From assembly GCA_900074885.1 (NCBI GenBank), contig FJUW01000035.1:62001-126000 (forward strand): a DNA stretch of 64,000 bases, written 5' to 3'. The position numbers and the translations under genes were made by a program. The stretch is from Rhynchosporium graminicola. Taxonomy: Eukaryota > Ascomycota > Leotiomycetes > Helotiales > Ploettnerulaceae. Every line of letters begins with the position of its first letter. The stretch's first letter is position 1. The notes beneath the pieces were generated by a model that was not told where the DNA came from, ran no database searches, and was given only the letters and a program-made list of their open reading frames with translations. This document shows positions 23,622-35,871 of this stretch, piece by piece.

Positions 23622-25069
23622 ATGTCGTCCTCCTCTTCACAGCGCGTTATCCACCAGGATTATATCGCAAGAATACGATACTCGAACGCTTTACCACCAC
23701 CTCCTAACCCTCCCAAACTCCTCGATATCCCCAATACTGGCCTTGCATCAGGTCAATATACAACGCCCGGCTTCGCATCACGACTTGCGCGTGATCAGCC
23801 ACTCAATATCGAGGCAGATGCCGAACTGGGTATGCCATTGGATCTGGTGGGCATGCCTGGCATTTTCGATGGTGATGAGAGTTGTAAGTTATGCGCCAAA
23901 ACAGCTCGGAGCGCAATTGTCTAATTGAAACTTCTACAGCCATTCAAGCTCCATTACATCCGCCGCCAGTCCACCCACACGATCGCGCCCTTCTTCGTCC
24001 TTTGGCCTCACTAGGAAAGCCCAAGTTCTCCGACTCAGGGGTGTCCTTCCTCCGTCGAACGGAATACATCTCCAACGCCAGCAAGCCCAATCGATTCGAA
24101 TCCACAACCTCGAGATCTCTGATTGACAAGACAGGAAGTAGGAACAAGCGTGCACCTGCGAACGCTAATAAAGAATCGCTGGAATACATCAAGAGCCAAG
24201 CCGAGAAGTCCTTCACAATAGCATCCAACATGCTCTCCAGCCTCCGCGATATCCGCCATCCCAGCGGCAAGACCAGCGTCAGAGTAATGGAAGCTTATCC
24301 TATCCTCCCAGATCTCGATTCCTTCCCTGATGCAGGCGGTTACTGCACCATAAAATTCAGCACCAATCCCGTCCCACCAAGCTCAACGTACGATATCCGC
24401 CTCGAGAACTCCTTATTAAAACCGGTGGAAGCGTCCGAGGAAGAAGAGCGTGCTAGGCAGCTGATCAGAGATAATTACGAGCGAGATCCAGAACATTATC
24501 CTGCTCCGGGTGAAACCCTGGAGTATGAATTCTTCATGGCGGAATCGGCATCTGATGCGAGGCGCTTCAAGCGCAAGTTTGATACCTTGGATCCAGAGAA
24601 GGATAGTGTAGACTTGTATACCGAGAAGACGGATAGCGGTGCCCCATGTTTCAGGTACAAGCGTGTCCGTCCCTACGAGAGCGAGAGTACATCCGGATCC
24701 ATCGCCAACAAGTTCGACGACGAGATCGTCATCGCTGTGCACGATGGGAAGGACGGTCTACATCAGCGAGGCGCCTACTACTACCCAATTGTGCAGAAGA
24801 TCAAGATCCGACCTCAGCGAAATAAGAACATCCAGAGTAAGAGGAATAGATATACGCCAGGGGCGCCGAAAGAGGATAGTGAAAGGCAGACGGATTATCT
24901 GCAGGTTATGATTGAGGAGCCGGATGAGGTCATGAAATACGAGAGGGGTATTTTCAGAACGATGCCTTATGGGAAGGAGTTTATTGAGGACGATGGAGAG
25001 GGAGATGCTGAGGGAGACGCCGAAGGGGAGGCAGACGATGATGCTGCTGCTGTTTCTGCTGCTGCTTAG
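23622..25069 (+). CDS. PAF1: PAF1, RNA polymerase II-associated factor 1
   Basis: Two exons (23622-23883, 23940-25069) joined across a 56-bp GT-AG intron give 463 aa. Paf1 is the name-giving subunit of the nuclear Paf1 complex (with Ctr9, Leo1, Cdc73 and Rtf1), which travels with RNA polymerase II and promotes histone H2B ubiquitination, H3K4/K36 methylation and 3'-end formation. The N-terminal YIARIRYSNALPPPPNPPKL matches the conserved family opening, and VSFLRRTEYIS is another family signature. The middle is mixed charged sequence. The C-terminal end is acidic and Ala-rich (repeated GDAEGDAEGE, then Ala), which is usual for the family. The ATG at 23622 is the first in frame and directly opens the conserved region. 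Confidence 0.92.
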
Positions 25070-26487
25070 GTTTGAATAGAGATCTATGCAACCTGAAAGC
25101 AAAGTGGCAGAAATCAGACAAAATACGCCTATCCACCCTCTCAATCTCAGATCTGCCAAGACATGAGGAACATTCGACAATCTCTAGCCAGCGAGATCAT
25201 CAATCAGCAAGCAACTGATTCTAGGGTTCGGGAAGGAAAGCAAGGGAAAAGGAAAAGGAACTCAAAAGCCCACGTCACAAATTGCAAAACCCAAACCTGG
25301 GAACTTCCTGGGCGTGTTAGAGAGGGCATCGCATCGCATAGCAAGGCGTCGTCGCGTTCAATAATTTGCCGTGGCGGCGAGTCATGTAAAGTAGATACAA
25401 GAGGATACGAGATGGCGCGCAATATCAGGAAGAAGACCGACATGCAGACAGGCTCGACTTTACTTTTTCGAAATGGTGTCAGCTTTCTTCTTTTCCTTCA
25501 ATGCCAGACAGACAATGCAGATATGGTGTAACTAAGTACAAGGAAATGTATAGTCGAACACAGGTATAGAAACTAAACTAAGTTCAAGTAAACCCTTCGA
25601 GCCATAGCTACTACCTAGTTGCCTGTTGACGAGTTGATTCTAAGCAAGAGAGAGCACCTCGGAATATTTACCCTCACACTCACTTCCTCACTCGCTTCCT
25701 CACTCACTCACTAATGGTGCCTGGAAGGAGGGAAGGGAGAAGGAAACGGGGGAATTTCCCACTGTCGTTGAATTGACTTCTGGAGATCATTTGCAGCTAG
25801 CTTGTGCTCCCGATCCCACGTCAGCCTCGATCTCAATCTCAATCATAGATTCGACTCTCTCTATCTCACCATCTACTTATTCATTGTGTCCAAATAAGTC
25901 CCGTCATTCAAATGAAAATTCACAAGAACCAGAAGCCTTATAAGAGAGGGAGAGTTGAGATGAAATACATTTTATTAATGCATACATACATATAACCCCC
26001 CACCCCCAACCAAACAGCCAGCCAGCCAGCTCAGCCAAGTAACCCTATCGCCATCTCTATCCCGCCATCCTACTCCTGATTCATGTAGAGAGACGCAAGG
26101 AAAGAAATCACGCTGTACATCATCTTGAGACTGGAAAGTACCCACTCACTCCACCCCATCCAGCCCAAGCATCATCGTATCGTGAGTAGAGACATCAAAC
26201 AATAAACATAAACACCTTCCGACAATTCGCCTGGCTTGTAGCTGTAGCTTCGAGATGCTATCTTGCAGCCTTCCCATGCTCCCTCTCCCCATATCCGTTT
26301 GAATCTCTAGTATTTTCATCTTCCTCTTCTGCTCCGCCATCCACGACTTCGAGATCAAGGCGGTGTAACTTTTAAAAATTAACACTCCTTCGCCCATCTG
26401 ATCTGATCCTCGCTGGCTGTCTGATCATAGTCCGTTTTATCATAAATATAGCTGGTTCAGGTCTAGCTGAAACCTCATAAAAGCTCA
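25070..26487. other. Convergent intergenic region
   Basis: About 1.4 kb between the 3' ends of PAF1 and the zinc-cluster factor. Short frames only, and CTCACTCA-type low-complexity stretches near 25680-25710. Confidence 0.55.
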
Positions 26488-29433
26488 TCATATCTGATGC
26501 TGCAAATGCTGATTATTACTCTGTTGCAACGACGGATCACCCACAATCCCATTCTCGAAACTAGGGTACGCGCCACCCGTCATATCCGCCCAATCCCATT
26601 CGAGGGTCATAGGCATCTGCCAGAGATCTTGCGGTACAAAAGGTTGTTGGAAATTGTTCATATTGAGCGGGGAATTACTCTCGTTGCCATTTCGGTAACC
26701 TTGGATATCCGCAAAGGGCGACGTCATGCCTTGCGGTGGAGTCGTGTATTCCCCTCCGTTGTGGTTGTAGTCTGCTTGCCAATTTGAATTGGGCGAGCCG
26801 TTAATTGGGACTGGGCTGAAGCCATCTTGTAGGACGATGCCGGGCGAGAAGATCCCTGAGACGGCTGGTACTTGGGGGGCCATTTGTGCGTTGGGTGGGG
26901 CACCATTCTGAGGCACGTTCGATACTGGAGGGCCTCTGGACTTACCAGGCTGCTCCTCGTTGTTGTTCTTCCTCTTCCTCCTTGAGGAACTATCTTTTTC
27001 GGCTTTGTCGAGCACGACTTTGGCGATTCTCTCGAACTCCGAGCAAACACCTAACATTCGTTTCACACCTCCGTTCTCTTCTTCCGTTCCCAGCATTGAC
27101 AGAAAGCTGACGACTAAATTCATTAAGCGAACATCGGATCGTGCTCGGGGATCTTGTGGATTTTGGAGGATATTGCCGAATAATGTGACGAGAGCAGAAA
27201 CCGGGAAATACAGTATCAGCCTAGACCTGTTAATATCCTTGCATGCCACAGAATCCAGAAACTTACCAAACACAAGAAAAGTCTCCTTGAGGGACGTATT
27301 TGATGAGGTGGATAGAAGCTCGCGCAGCTGATACACACAATGCAGCGGATGAAAAGACTCTGGGATTGAGGGGTCTCGCATTCAGACCTTGGATAGCATA
27401 GTTTGACAAGCGACTCGTCCAGTAACCGTGGTGCACAGACATTCGATGAATGGTTGTTAAGCAGTTATAATACGCAAAGTGGAGAACAACGACGTGTAAT
27501 ATTAAAGGTGTATGCGAGGCTTTGATTTCGTGTTCCGGCCGGAAGTCCACGGGAATACTATCTTTCCATTCTTCCAATATGTGGTCTAGCTCCCCAATAG
27601 TATGGAGAAGCTCACCATCAGATTGCTTCGAAGCCTTCGTCGAGTACAACTGCTTGTAGACTTTGCTTTCGATTGTTGCAAACTCGCACATCAGACGGAA
27701 CAAGTTGACCTTGCCTTTTCCATCAGCGAGAGGAATGTTTCCAATGTTATCTTCTGGATCAGCACTTGGTAGGTCAACATTCATATCGTCGTCATCCTGG
27801 GCCGGAGGTCTCCCCGACCGCAGGCAAATATCCTTATCTAACATGTATCCAATCCAAAATACTCGTTTTCGCTGTTCGATCTCAATTGGATTGAGATTGA
27901 AGCCAGAACCTCGCTTATGAAGTCCAATGCTATGAGATGATCGGATAGCGGCGGCAACAAGGAAGAATGAGGGCTGAGGATTTGGCGTGCCCTGTAGAAA
28001 GAGTGCCATGCCCAGGAGAGCTTGAACACTAAGCAGGTCCGTATTGCGCATCGTCAGCTCAGTGACGACCGCTATTGCGTTCTTCAGGTAGCCCCAAGCC
28101 TTCTCATCCTCTGCCTTTGGTACCAAGTTACTCATGACCCGTAATCTATGAGCAAGAGCCAGCGCAACGTTCAAAGTCGCCCACCATCCTGATCCTTCGT
28201 ATGGATCTTGGCTGTATTGCCGGTCGACCAAATGCATAAAAGTGGGTTGATGGAAAAGAGGGAACATGCAGTTGAAGTTCTCGAAAAAGTCCTTGAGAAG
28301 AGACAAGCATTCGCTCTTCGGGGGTAGTCGTCTGAACACCCGTCGTTCAAACAGATCTCCGAAAACCTCTGGCTTCCAATACATCCACTTATTTTCGTCC
28401 ACGGATGCTGAGGATATCATTTGCTGGAAAGATGAGTCGCCAGTCTTTTCATTGACCCAGGAAATACCTTTCGGCGAGAAGATGGAAAATCCAGAGGAAG
28501 ATCCTAGTTCTATCAGTGTGTTTCCATGTATCAGTTCCTGTCCAACATACCAATATATCTAGTTTCACCACAGTTATTTGTGACAAGAGAGCACATCATA
28601 TCCGACAGGGCTTCGACCTCTCCCTCCGACTTTTCTGGTGTAGCGCTTCTAGGCTTCTCTTTATCACCATTCGTATTCGAAGGTTCCGGTGACACTATCG
28701 CGCTTCGAGGGGTTGTTCCATTCCCTTCATGCTGTGAGGCCAGAGATGGCGAATTTGGGTTCGATGCCGGTGCTGCCGCCAAACTATCTGTTTCCCTCTT
28801 GTCTGCAAGTCTTTTTTCAAGTGTTCCCAGATCCGTTCGCCCATTGTCGTCTTCCGTAAGGAGCCCTATGACGGTCAGTACCGTGATAGCAACAGACCTG
28901 TAGACTCCTCAAAAACAAAAAAGCATACCGGATAATCTTAACAGGCTCTCCATTCGCCCCAATCGGTTCTCCAGCCCTTCGATATATTTCGCACTGTAAC
29001 ACATTAATTCTGCCCGCCGCGAAACTGCAGGTACATTTGTCATACCCTTTCGGAGGGTTCCTCTTCTTCTCCACCTGTGTGAAGACACATTCTGTCTTGT
29101 AGTTGATGCAATGCGTACAAGCCGGCAGCTTCCCATCGCACTTGATCTTCTTTTTCCTGCACATATCACAGGCCTACACACGTCAGCACACCTATTTCCA
29201 TAGCTTGCCGAGCCAGCGAGTCGCGAGTTGCATACCCTAGCTATCCTCCTCCGTTTCGCCTCGAGACTCTCGTCCATCAGTCCTGCGTCGCCCATATATT
29301 GCTGCGACATATCGCCCATATTCATATTCGGTGGGAGTGCATCGTGGTATCCGGTATACATTTGTGGTGGGGGGTTCATCATAGGTGGTGGCGCTGCCAT
29401 CTGCTGGGGCATTTGATAACCGTTGTGATCCAT
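26488..29433 (-). CDS. Zn(II)2Cys6 transcription factor with fungal_trans domain
   Basis: Six exons on the minus strand (29433-29236, 29173-29046, 28993-28929, 28865-28551, 28509-27267, 27226-26488) give 895 aa. A Gln/Met/Pro-rich start (1-60) precedes a complete C6 zinc cluster, CDMC-x6-C-x6-C-TH-C-x6-C at about residues 68-95, followed by the helix [19 protein letters not shown], a likely dimerisation coiled coil. A Ser/Pro-rich linker follows. From about residue 306 to 560 there is the fungal_trans middle-homology domain, with [20 protein letters not shown] and [22 protein letters not shown]. The tail is Asn/Gln/Pro-rich and could activate transcription. It should bind CGG-type sites in the nucleus; its targets cannot be read from the sequence. 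Two introns are very short (41 and 40 bp) but keep the frame and restore continuous domain sequence. Confidence 0.9.
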
Positions 29434-29757
29434 TGATTATGGGCGATTGGGAATGCGGCATTACCAATGCGCCGGATCGATGATGGGAAAATGGTAGAAG
29501 TGAACTAGAGGCCAGGAATGGAGACAGAATTAAGTGCTGTAGATGAGAAGATAGAGGAAAGTGAAGAAGAGGAGAGGGGAGGAGAGGAGAGAAGAGAAGG
29601 GACGACGCCGAGAACATGAAGCACGGGTGGCAGTGCAGGGAGTGGGAGTGAGTGCAGGAAGTGCCAGTGCAGGCGCAGGGCGCAGGGTAGAGCAGCAGAT
29701 TCAATGCAGGGAGGGTGGTGTGCTGTACTGTAGGTACGTTTCCAAAGCTCCGTACAA

Positions 29758-29799
29758 TCAGTCAGTCAGTCAGTCAGTCAGTCAGTCAGTCAGTCAGTC
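29758..29799. repeat. (GTCA)n microsatellite
   Basis: About ten uninterrupted GTCA units, about 330 bp upstream of the zinc-cluster factor's start codon. Confidence 0.95.
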
Positions 29800-30418
29800 T
29801 CTCATCGACAGATGGACGGACGGTCAGTGGATGGGATGGTTCGGATCGGATTGGATGGGATAGACGGATGAAATGGGATGTCATTACACAATAGGGTATA
29901 GGGTAAGAAAGAGCCTGGAATGAATGGTATTGTATGTACTAAGTATGGTATGGTATGAAAGCGGATTTAACGTTGCACCGCCGTGTCCGGGGAGGGATCC
30001 TTAGATCCTCACCTACCTACATTTCGGTACTCGCATTCGCACTCGCACTCGCACTTGCACTCATTCATGAATCTCGAATAAGTATGGTACCGTACCCGTA
30101 GGTATGTATATCTTCATCGCTTCGGTGAAGATGGTCGCCGTCCCTCGTCTTTCGTCCCTCTTGATTGGTCACACTCAACGCCGACTCCCACGCCCAGCCA
30201 GCCAGCCAGGCCCATTCGGACTTTGTGGGAAGCTCCTTCTCCCAGGTTCCATATGTTTTTCTTATAGGGACGGCACGATAAGATGCTACATGCGTGTATA
30301 CCTTTGACAGGTTACAGGTAGGAGGGTATTTAAGAACTGATGCCGGCCGGTCAATATGGTATCTACCTAAGGTACTTACTTAATACATCTTACGAAGTTA
30401 GGGTGTTGTACGTTTTTC

Positions 30419-30447
30419 TGTACTGTACTGTACTGTACTGTACTGTA
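30419..30447. repeat. (TGTAC)n pentanucleotide repeat
   Basis: About five and a half TGTAC/TACTG units in tandem. Confidence 0.9.
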
Positions 30448-31811
30448 TGTCCTGTGCTATGCGACGCCCGATCATACCTGACCAGGATCTTTGCTGAGTA
30501 CGAGACTGTGATCCCTACTCCACTGTACCAGTCAGTCTTCTGAACCGTGCCGTACCTGCCGTACCTGTGCTAGTTGCTGTGGTACGTAGGTACGTAGGTA
30601 CGTATTGATAGGCTCTCTGTCGAGTGGGGGGCCATGAGTGATGATGGCGATGATGTCCATGAAGCAATCATAATTATGAGCTTACGAATCTTGAATACCT
30701 ACCTAGGGAGCAAAGGAGGATCGTCAATCCATCTAGTTACTTCGTACATACGGAAAGTAGGGAGGTTCTGGATTACAAATGCAACGCCGATCAAGCTTCC
30801 TACGAGTATCCTGGAGGAAAATCCCATAGGAGAATGGAGCGGGGAGGCGGCTGGGCAGGAGGGGGGTGGTTCTCGCTTATGGATGAAGTTACAGATCCCC
30901 GGAGTTCCAGATTACAAGCGCGAGCGGAGGTGATGTCCCTACCTGCTTGCAGAGACTCAGAAAGGTACAGTGTTACATACTCCCTCTTCCCTTATTCAGT
31001 AGGTTAACATTTCATGCATTATCATCTAGACGGGGAAGGGTCGTGCGGCTTGAGGGAGGCTCTCTATTAGCTTCTGGAAATTCAAACACAGTAGACCCGT
31101 CCCATCATTACTTCCGGACTTCAAGAACTTGAAGACTTAGGCGGAGCCTGAAAGTAGAGAGCCAGCAGTTCTATTAGCCCTGAACCTCTAGCAAAATTCG
31201 TTATTACTACATGAAATGTTAATCCACTGAATAAAGAGAGCAACAGTTCTCGACTTTCTGACCAAGAGTCGGACGAGCCCAATTATGTCGAGTCAAGTAA
31301 CATCCGATGATTTGTCTGTTCCGATCCACTCACCAAATGCCGATTTGGCCAAAACAACCGGATACTGACCAATATTGCCATTTTGTCAAACTTTCTATAC
31401 TCTAGGTTGGTCAATATTCAATCAAGCTATAGGTAGGTAGGTATAAATACAGCTCCTATACTTCACCCGCTACCTACTCACATGGCTTTTGACGAACACC
31501 TAGGTAAGGAGGCATAAATCTCATCGACGCTTCCATTTTCTTTACACATAGGCAAAGAAGTAGGAGAGCTTCCCGACGCAGAGTTGTCGTTAGTACTAAC
31601 ACCTCTCCTTCTAGTTAAACCGTGTCCCTATTTAAGCCTTGTCGATATTTGCAATATTAAGAGAAGGCATACATACCTAGTAGTATGTGGAGAAAATAGT
31701 ACTACCTTAGGTGGTATAGACAGGTAGAGGGAAGAAAAAGGTAGATAGATGTTCGACGAATTAGGTAACGAAGCCTTGAACAAACTCTAATAACAGGAGT
31801 GAGTGACTAAT

Positions 31812-31814
<3 letters not shown>

Positions 31815-31842
<28 letters not shown>
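31815..31842. repeat. (AG)n dinucleotide repeat
   Basis: About fourteen AG units without interruption. Confidence 0.95.
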
Positions 31843-31846
<4 letters not shown>

Positions 31847-32511
31847 ATTGATGCTAAAATAGTAGTTAATATCATTGATTTTTGAGTTCGCTCTTTCTCA
31901 CCCTTCTAATTACTGACTTATCATCTATTGATTATCGAATTACGAAAGATCTAATGTGTTAGCTAAACTTTATAAATATTCATGGTCAATTATGCTAGTT
32001 TGATCAAACTAGGCAGATATTAGTGAGATTGATGGTGATTTCGATGAAAATAGCATTTGGTGTTCGAATCGGAAAGATCCGTCTAGGTAGTTCAACCTAG
32101 ACCTGAGTTCATATAAATCTATAAGAAAATTCCTTAAGCTAGCTAACAAGATATCGATATCCTATGAACTATCCCAGTCAGGCAAGGGAGGTTCTCGCTA
32201 TCATCCTATCACTACATGGATGGCACTCTTGTCGAGTATAACGGCAATATGCATGGAAGACTCGAACGGCTTTGGCCCGAAAGAATAGCTCACAGCGAGA
32301 CACCAAGACCCCGATTCCTCATACCCTTACACACTGAGAAGTAAATCTGCAGAATCTGTCCAACTGTTTCTTCTCGCGACAGCTTCTTCTCTGACAACCA
32401 GGCAATCAGGCAACCAGGCAGTCACACAAAACTAGCAGCCAGCTGACTTACCTTACTGGAACACAAACTTCCAACTTTTGTTACAAAAGTACACAAGTAA
32501 CCTCATTGCAT

Positions 32512-33253
32512 GGGAAAACACTCTGTGATTTTCTTATATATGAGGAGGAGCAAGATCAAGAAGATATCTGTGAAGATCTATATCTTGCCCTCTAGCCTCT
32601 GCTTATATTCTCCACCCGGTATTACCCTTTCAGCAGAGCACTACGAACGAAATCGTGTTTTCGGAGAGTCTAATTAATAGAAAGAACTATAGCCTCTTTC
32701 ATGAAACTTAATAAAAGATAGCAAATTAGAGCGGATTATAAAAGCTTTCTAGCGCCTTATCGACTTTTATAAAGCAGGTAGTGAAATCCTAGATAGTACT
32801 AATTAAGTATATACTTTCACTAGAGTTAAGTGTATATAGATAATACATACGAGGATAAATTGATATTAAGTGAAGAATTGCAGGGAAAACACTCTATGAT
32901 TTTCTTATATATGAGGAGGAGTAAGATTAAGAAGATATCCGTGGAGATCTATATCTTGCCCTCTAGCCTCTGCTTATATTCTCCACCCGGCACTATCCTT
33001 TCAGCAGAGCACTACGAACGAAATCGTATTTTCGGAAAGTCAAGTTAATAGAAAGAACTATAGCCTCTTTTATGAAACTTAATAAAAGATAGCAAAATAG
33101 AGCGGATTACATAAGCTTTCTAGCGCCTTATCGACTTTTATAAAGCAGGCAGTGAAATCCTAGATAGTACTAATCAAGTATATACTTTCACTAGAGTTAA
33201 GTGTATATGGATGATATATACGAGGACAAATTGAGGTTGAGTGAAGAATTGCA
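32512..33253. repeat. Tandem duplication, two 371-bp copies
   Basis: Copy 1 is 32512-32882 and copy 2 is 32883-33253. Both start GGGAAAACACTCT and end GAAGAATTGCA, and I find no gap between them. By eye I count about 25 mismatches, about 21 of them transitions, in both directions. That bias fits RIP acting on a duplication. No long open frame is shared, so it looks non-coding; it could be part of a decayed mobile element. Confidence 0.9.
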
Positions 33254-34105
33254 AGCGACGTCGCACTTTGATGTGAGTGTATTCCCGAGGGACAAAGAAA
33301 TTTTAACTGACTCTTCGGACAGTTGCTTACGATCCAACCGGAGCGTTATATGAGTTCCTCTCCGTCAAGCCTCCAAGGATAGCAGACATGAACCCTAACA
33401 TCTTCGGGACTTTCCCCATCTCATATCCGTAAACAACAACACAGCAGCGGACCCCAACGCAACACACACATACCACGCTCTATTACAAGATGAAGAGCGT
33501 ATTCCCCTACTATCTCTCCTCCCTCTCAACTCGACGTACATTGTAACCTATCGCACCTCACCAACGTCATCCTTCCAATCTCACAAATTCTATCCATTCC
33601 AGCCCTTTCACACATAACCCAGAGATGACTTCGAGCTTTCAAACGCTCTATCCACACACACAGGCAGGAATTTCCTCCCATCTATCGAGTAGCCAATCGA
33701 GCATAAACCCAGCCAGGACACATTCATTCCATTCAACCGCACCCGTCAGCGCCTCATCGACGAGCAGCGAATTTCCAGATGTCAGAAGTAAACGACGATA
33801 TATGCATTTTCGCCGTCCCTGCGTCGAAAAATTAAACAGGTACAGAAGGATATATACAAGGAAAGAGATGTGGAGACTTGATGAAGTCTGCAAGGCTACG
33901 TCGGTTTTCGATGTTTGTTTTGGTCCGTCTACCTTATTTATGTAAGGAAGAGTGTCATTCCGCAAGTATATGAGGTTGTTAACTAACAAACAAACAAAGA
34001 GCCGATCTACCTCTCTATCGACCTACATAGTAACACAACCCACGAAGAAATAGCGACCACAAGCACATAAATTGAAATCAACCCGCCAATCATCTCTCAT
34101 CGCCA

Positions 34106-34198
34106 TCTCCTCTCCTCTCCTCTCCTCTCCTCTCCTCTCCTCTCCTCTCCTCTCCTCTCCTCTCCTCTCCTCTCCTCTCCTCTCTCTCCTCTCCTCTC
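34106..34198. repeat. (TCTCC)n pyrimidine tract
   Basis: About 18 TCTCC units over 93 bp with one irregular unit near the end. The strand is purely pyrimidine across the array, so the other is purely purine. Confidence 0.95.
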
Positions 34199-34615
34199 CA
34201 ATCAATCAGCCAGTCTACAATCCTCCAACCAACGTCCTCCTCCCCATTATCGATGAGTACCTAAGTAGGCACCTTGAACTTCTATTTACCATAAGCCCAA
34301 CTCCACATCACTTGCTTACCTCCCCTCCCCTCCCTTCCGTCTCACTCTCTTTCGCGTAACCCACCAATCAGACCTCCGCCACCAAAACAAAGCAACCCAT
34401 CGCTCTCACACACTCCTGAAACCCTCCCTTCCCTTCCCTAGCACACCCATACGCAACCCTCCTCCTCCTCCCTCCCTACCCTCCCCTCCCCTCCCCTTTT
34501 CCCAACGAATAGCGCAATCCCAAAAAGCCAAGCTCTGAAAGATCGGGTGCATATTGCGCGGTGAACCACCTCCACCTCTACATACATACCAAGTACCTAC
34601 ATACAAGTCCTCCAG

Positions 34616-34668
34616 TCAAGTCAAGTCAAGTCAAGTCAAGCCAAGCCAAGCCAAGCCAAGCCAAGCCA
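34616..34668. repeat. Compound (TCAAG)n(CCAAG)n repeat
   Basis: About five TCAAG units change into about six CCAAG units, which suggests a point change spread through half of one array by slippage. Confidence 0.95.
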
Positions 34669-35871
34669 GCCCATTGTAGCAGAACCTCTGCTTGTATAAA
34701 TACCTTCTATGCTCGTATACCCGTGCATCGTCTGAAAAATACCAACCAAGTTTGACATTCGAAAACGGGCATGTACGATGAGTGAGCAGGCGAGAGGTAG
34801 GTAGGTAGGTAGTTAGGTAGGTGCGTGTGTCCAGGCATATTTATGCTCAGCCGCTTTTCGCACTTTGGCATGTATGCATGAGCACGTATGAGGGAGCATG
34901 TATGGGGAGGGAGCATAGCATGCATGTATGAGGATTAACATGATATGATATTACATGCTTCGTGATATGATATGATGTGAAGCGTGGAACAGACTCAAAA
35001 GACGACGATTTCCCGATTTGATGTTGTGATATGAGATCAGGAATTGATATTCCATTAAGGAGGCCAAGATGGAAGTTGCAAGCCTTACCCACTCACACCA
35101 TACTTATTGTTACCTTGAGACCCAGTCGATCACGATTCTTCATCTCTTGTCATAGGGTAGCTTTTCTACTTCTAGTCTGTAACTGACAATACGGTCGCTA
35201 GGCGAGGTATCCAAGCTAAGTAAGCATCGCATTGAGCGAAGCTTGGTTATTGGGTGCCTAGGTAAGCAGGCTCATTACTTTCGTCAGGAGGGAACGAAAA
35301 CTCGAACTGTTGTACGGGAGAAGTAGGTATATGACTTGGACATTATATATTTATGATCTATCAACCCCTTCTTTTCTTTTCGGGACTTGGCAATGTGATG
35401 CATCGTCCATAGATGGACGATAGATGGACAGTATACAAAGGTGACACAGACCCGTAACAGGTCAGAGCGAGGATATACAACTATCTCTTCTCTATCCATC
35501 ATCTAGATCCTCGTGGGCATTGATCGGTTGAACATTTCTCGCGCGTATGCAAAAGCAACGAAAGCTGCTCTGGTTTCCTCCGCTCATGCTCAACAAATGA
35601 GAATCAGACCTCCACACAAAATGACGACGCTCAACAACAGATCTGGACTCTACATATCAGAAACAACAAAATAAACGCCAATCCAATGCAGAAAAATGCA
35701 AAAGATATCCAGATTGGCCCTCATTATTGGGTCAAGCAAGAACTGCGAGGTCTTCCGCACTCCAAAATTATCTACAAAGAAGCTCGCTGTGAGAATTCGT
35801 CATCATCGGAAATCCCTGTTCTGAGGAATAGCGCAAGCACGGACATGCATTTGAGACGAAGAAGTATGTTT

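Larger units (their letters stand above)
29434..35871. other. Gene-poor, microsatellite-rich region of 6.4 kb
   Basis: No gene is supported. The left part is the likely promoter and leader of the zinc-cluster gene. The stretch holds GTCA, TGTAC, AG, TCTCC and TCAAG/CCAAG arrays and a 371-bp tandem duplication, all listed separately. 31.1-33.3 kb is visibly AT-richer than its surroundings. Confidence 0.55.

Noticed and set aside
32050..32080. GTGTTCGAATCGG resembling a tRNA B-box
   Set aside because: No matching A-box, acceptor stem or cloverleaf could be drawn around it.
34072..34359. 95-aa frame over the TCTCC array
   Set aside because: It is a direct translation of the repeat (Leu/Ser-rich); the opposite strand gives an equally repetitive Glu/Arg frame.
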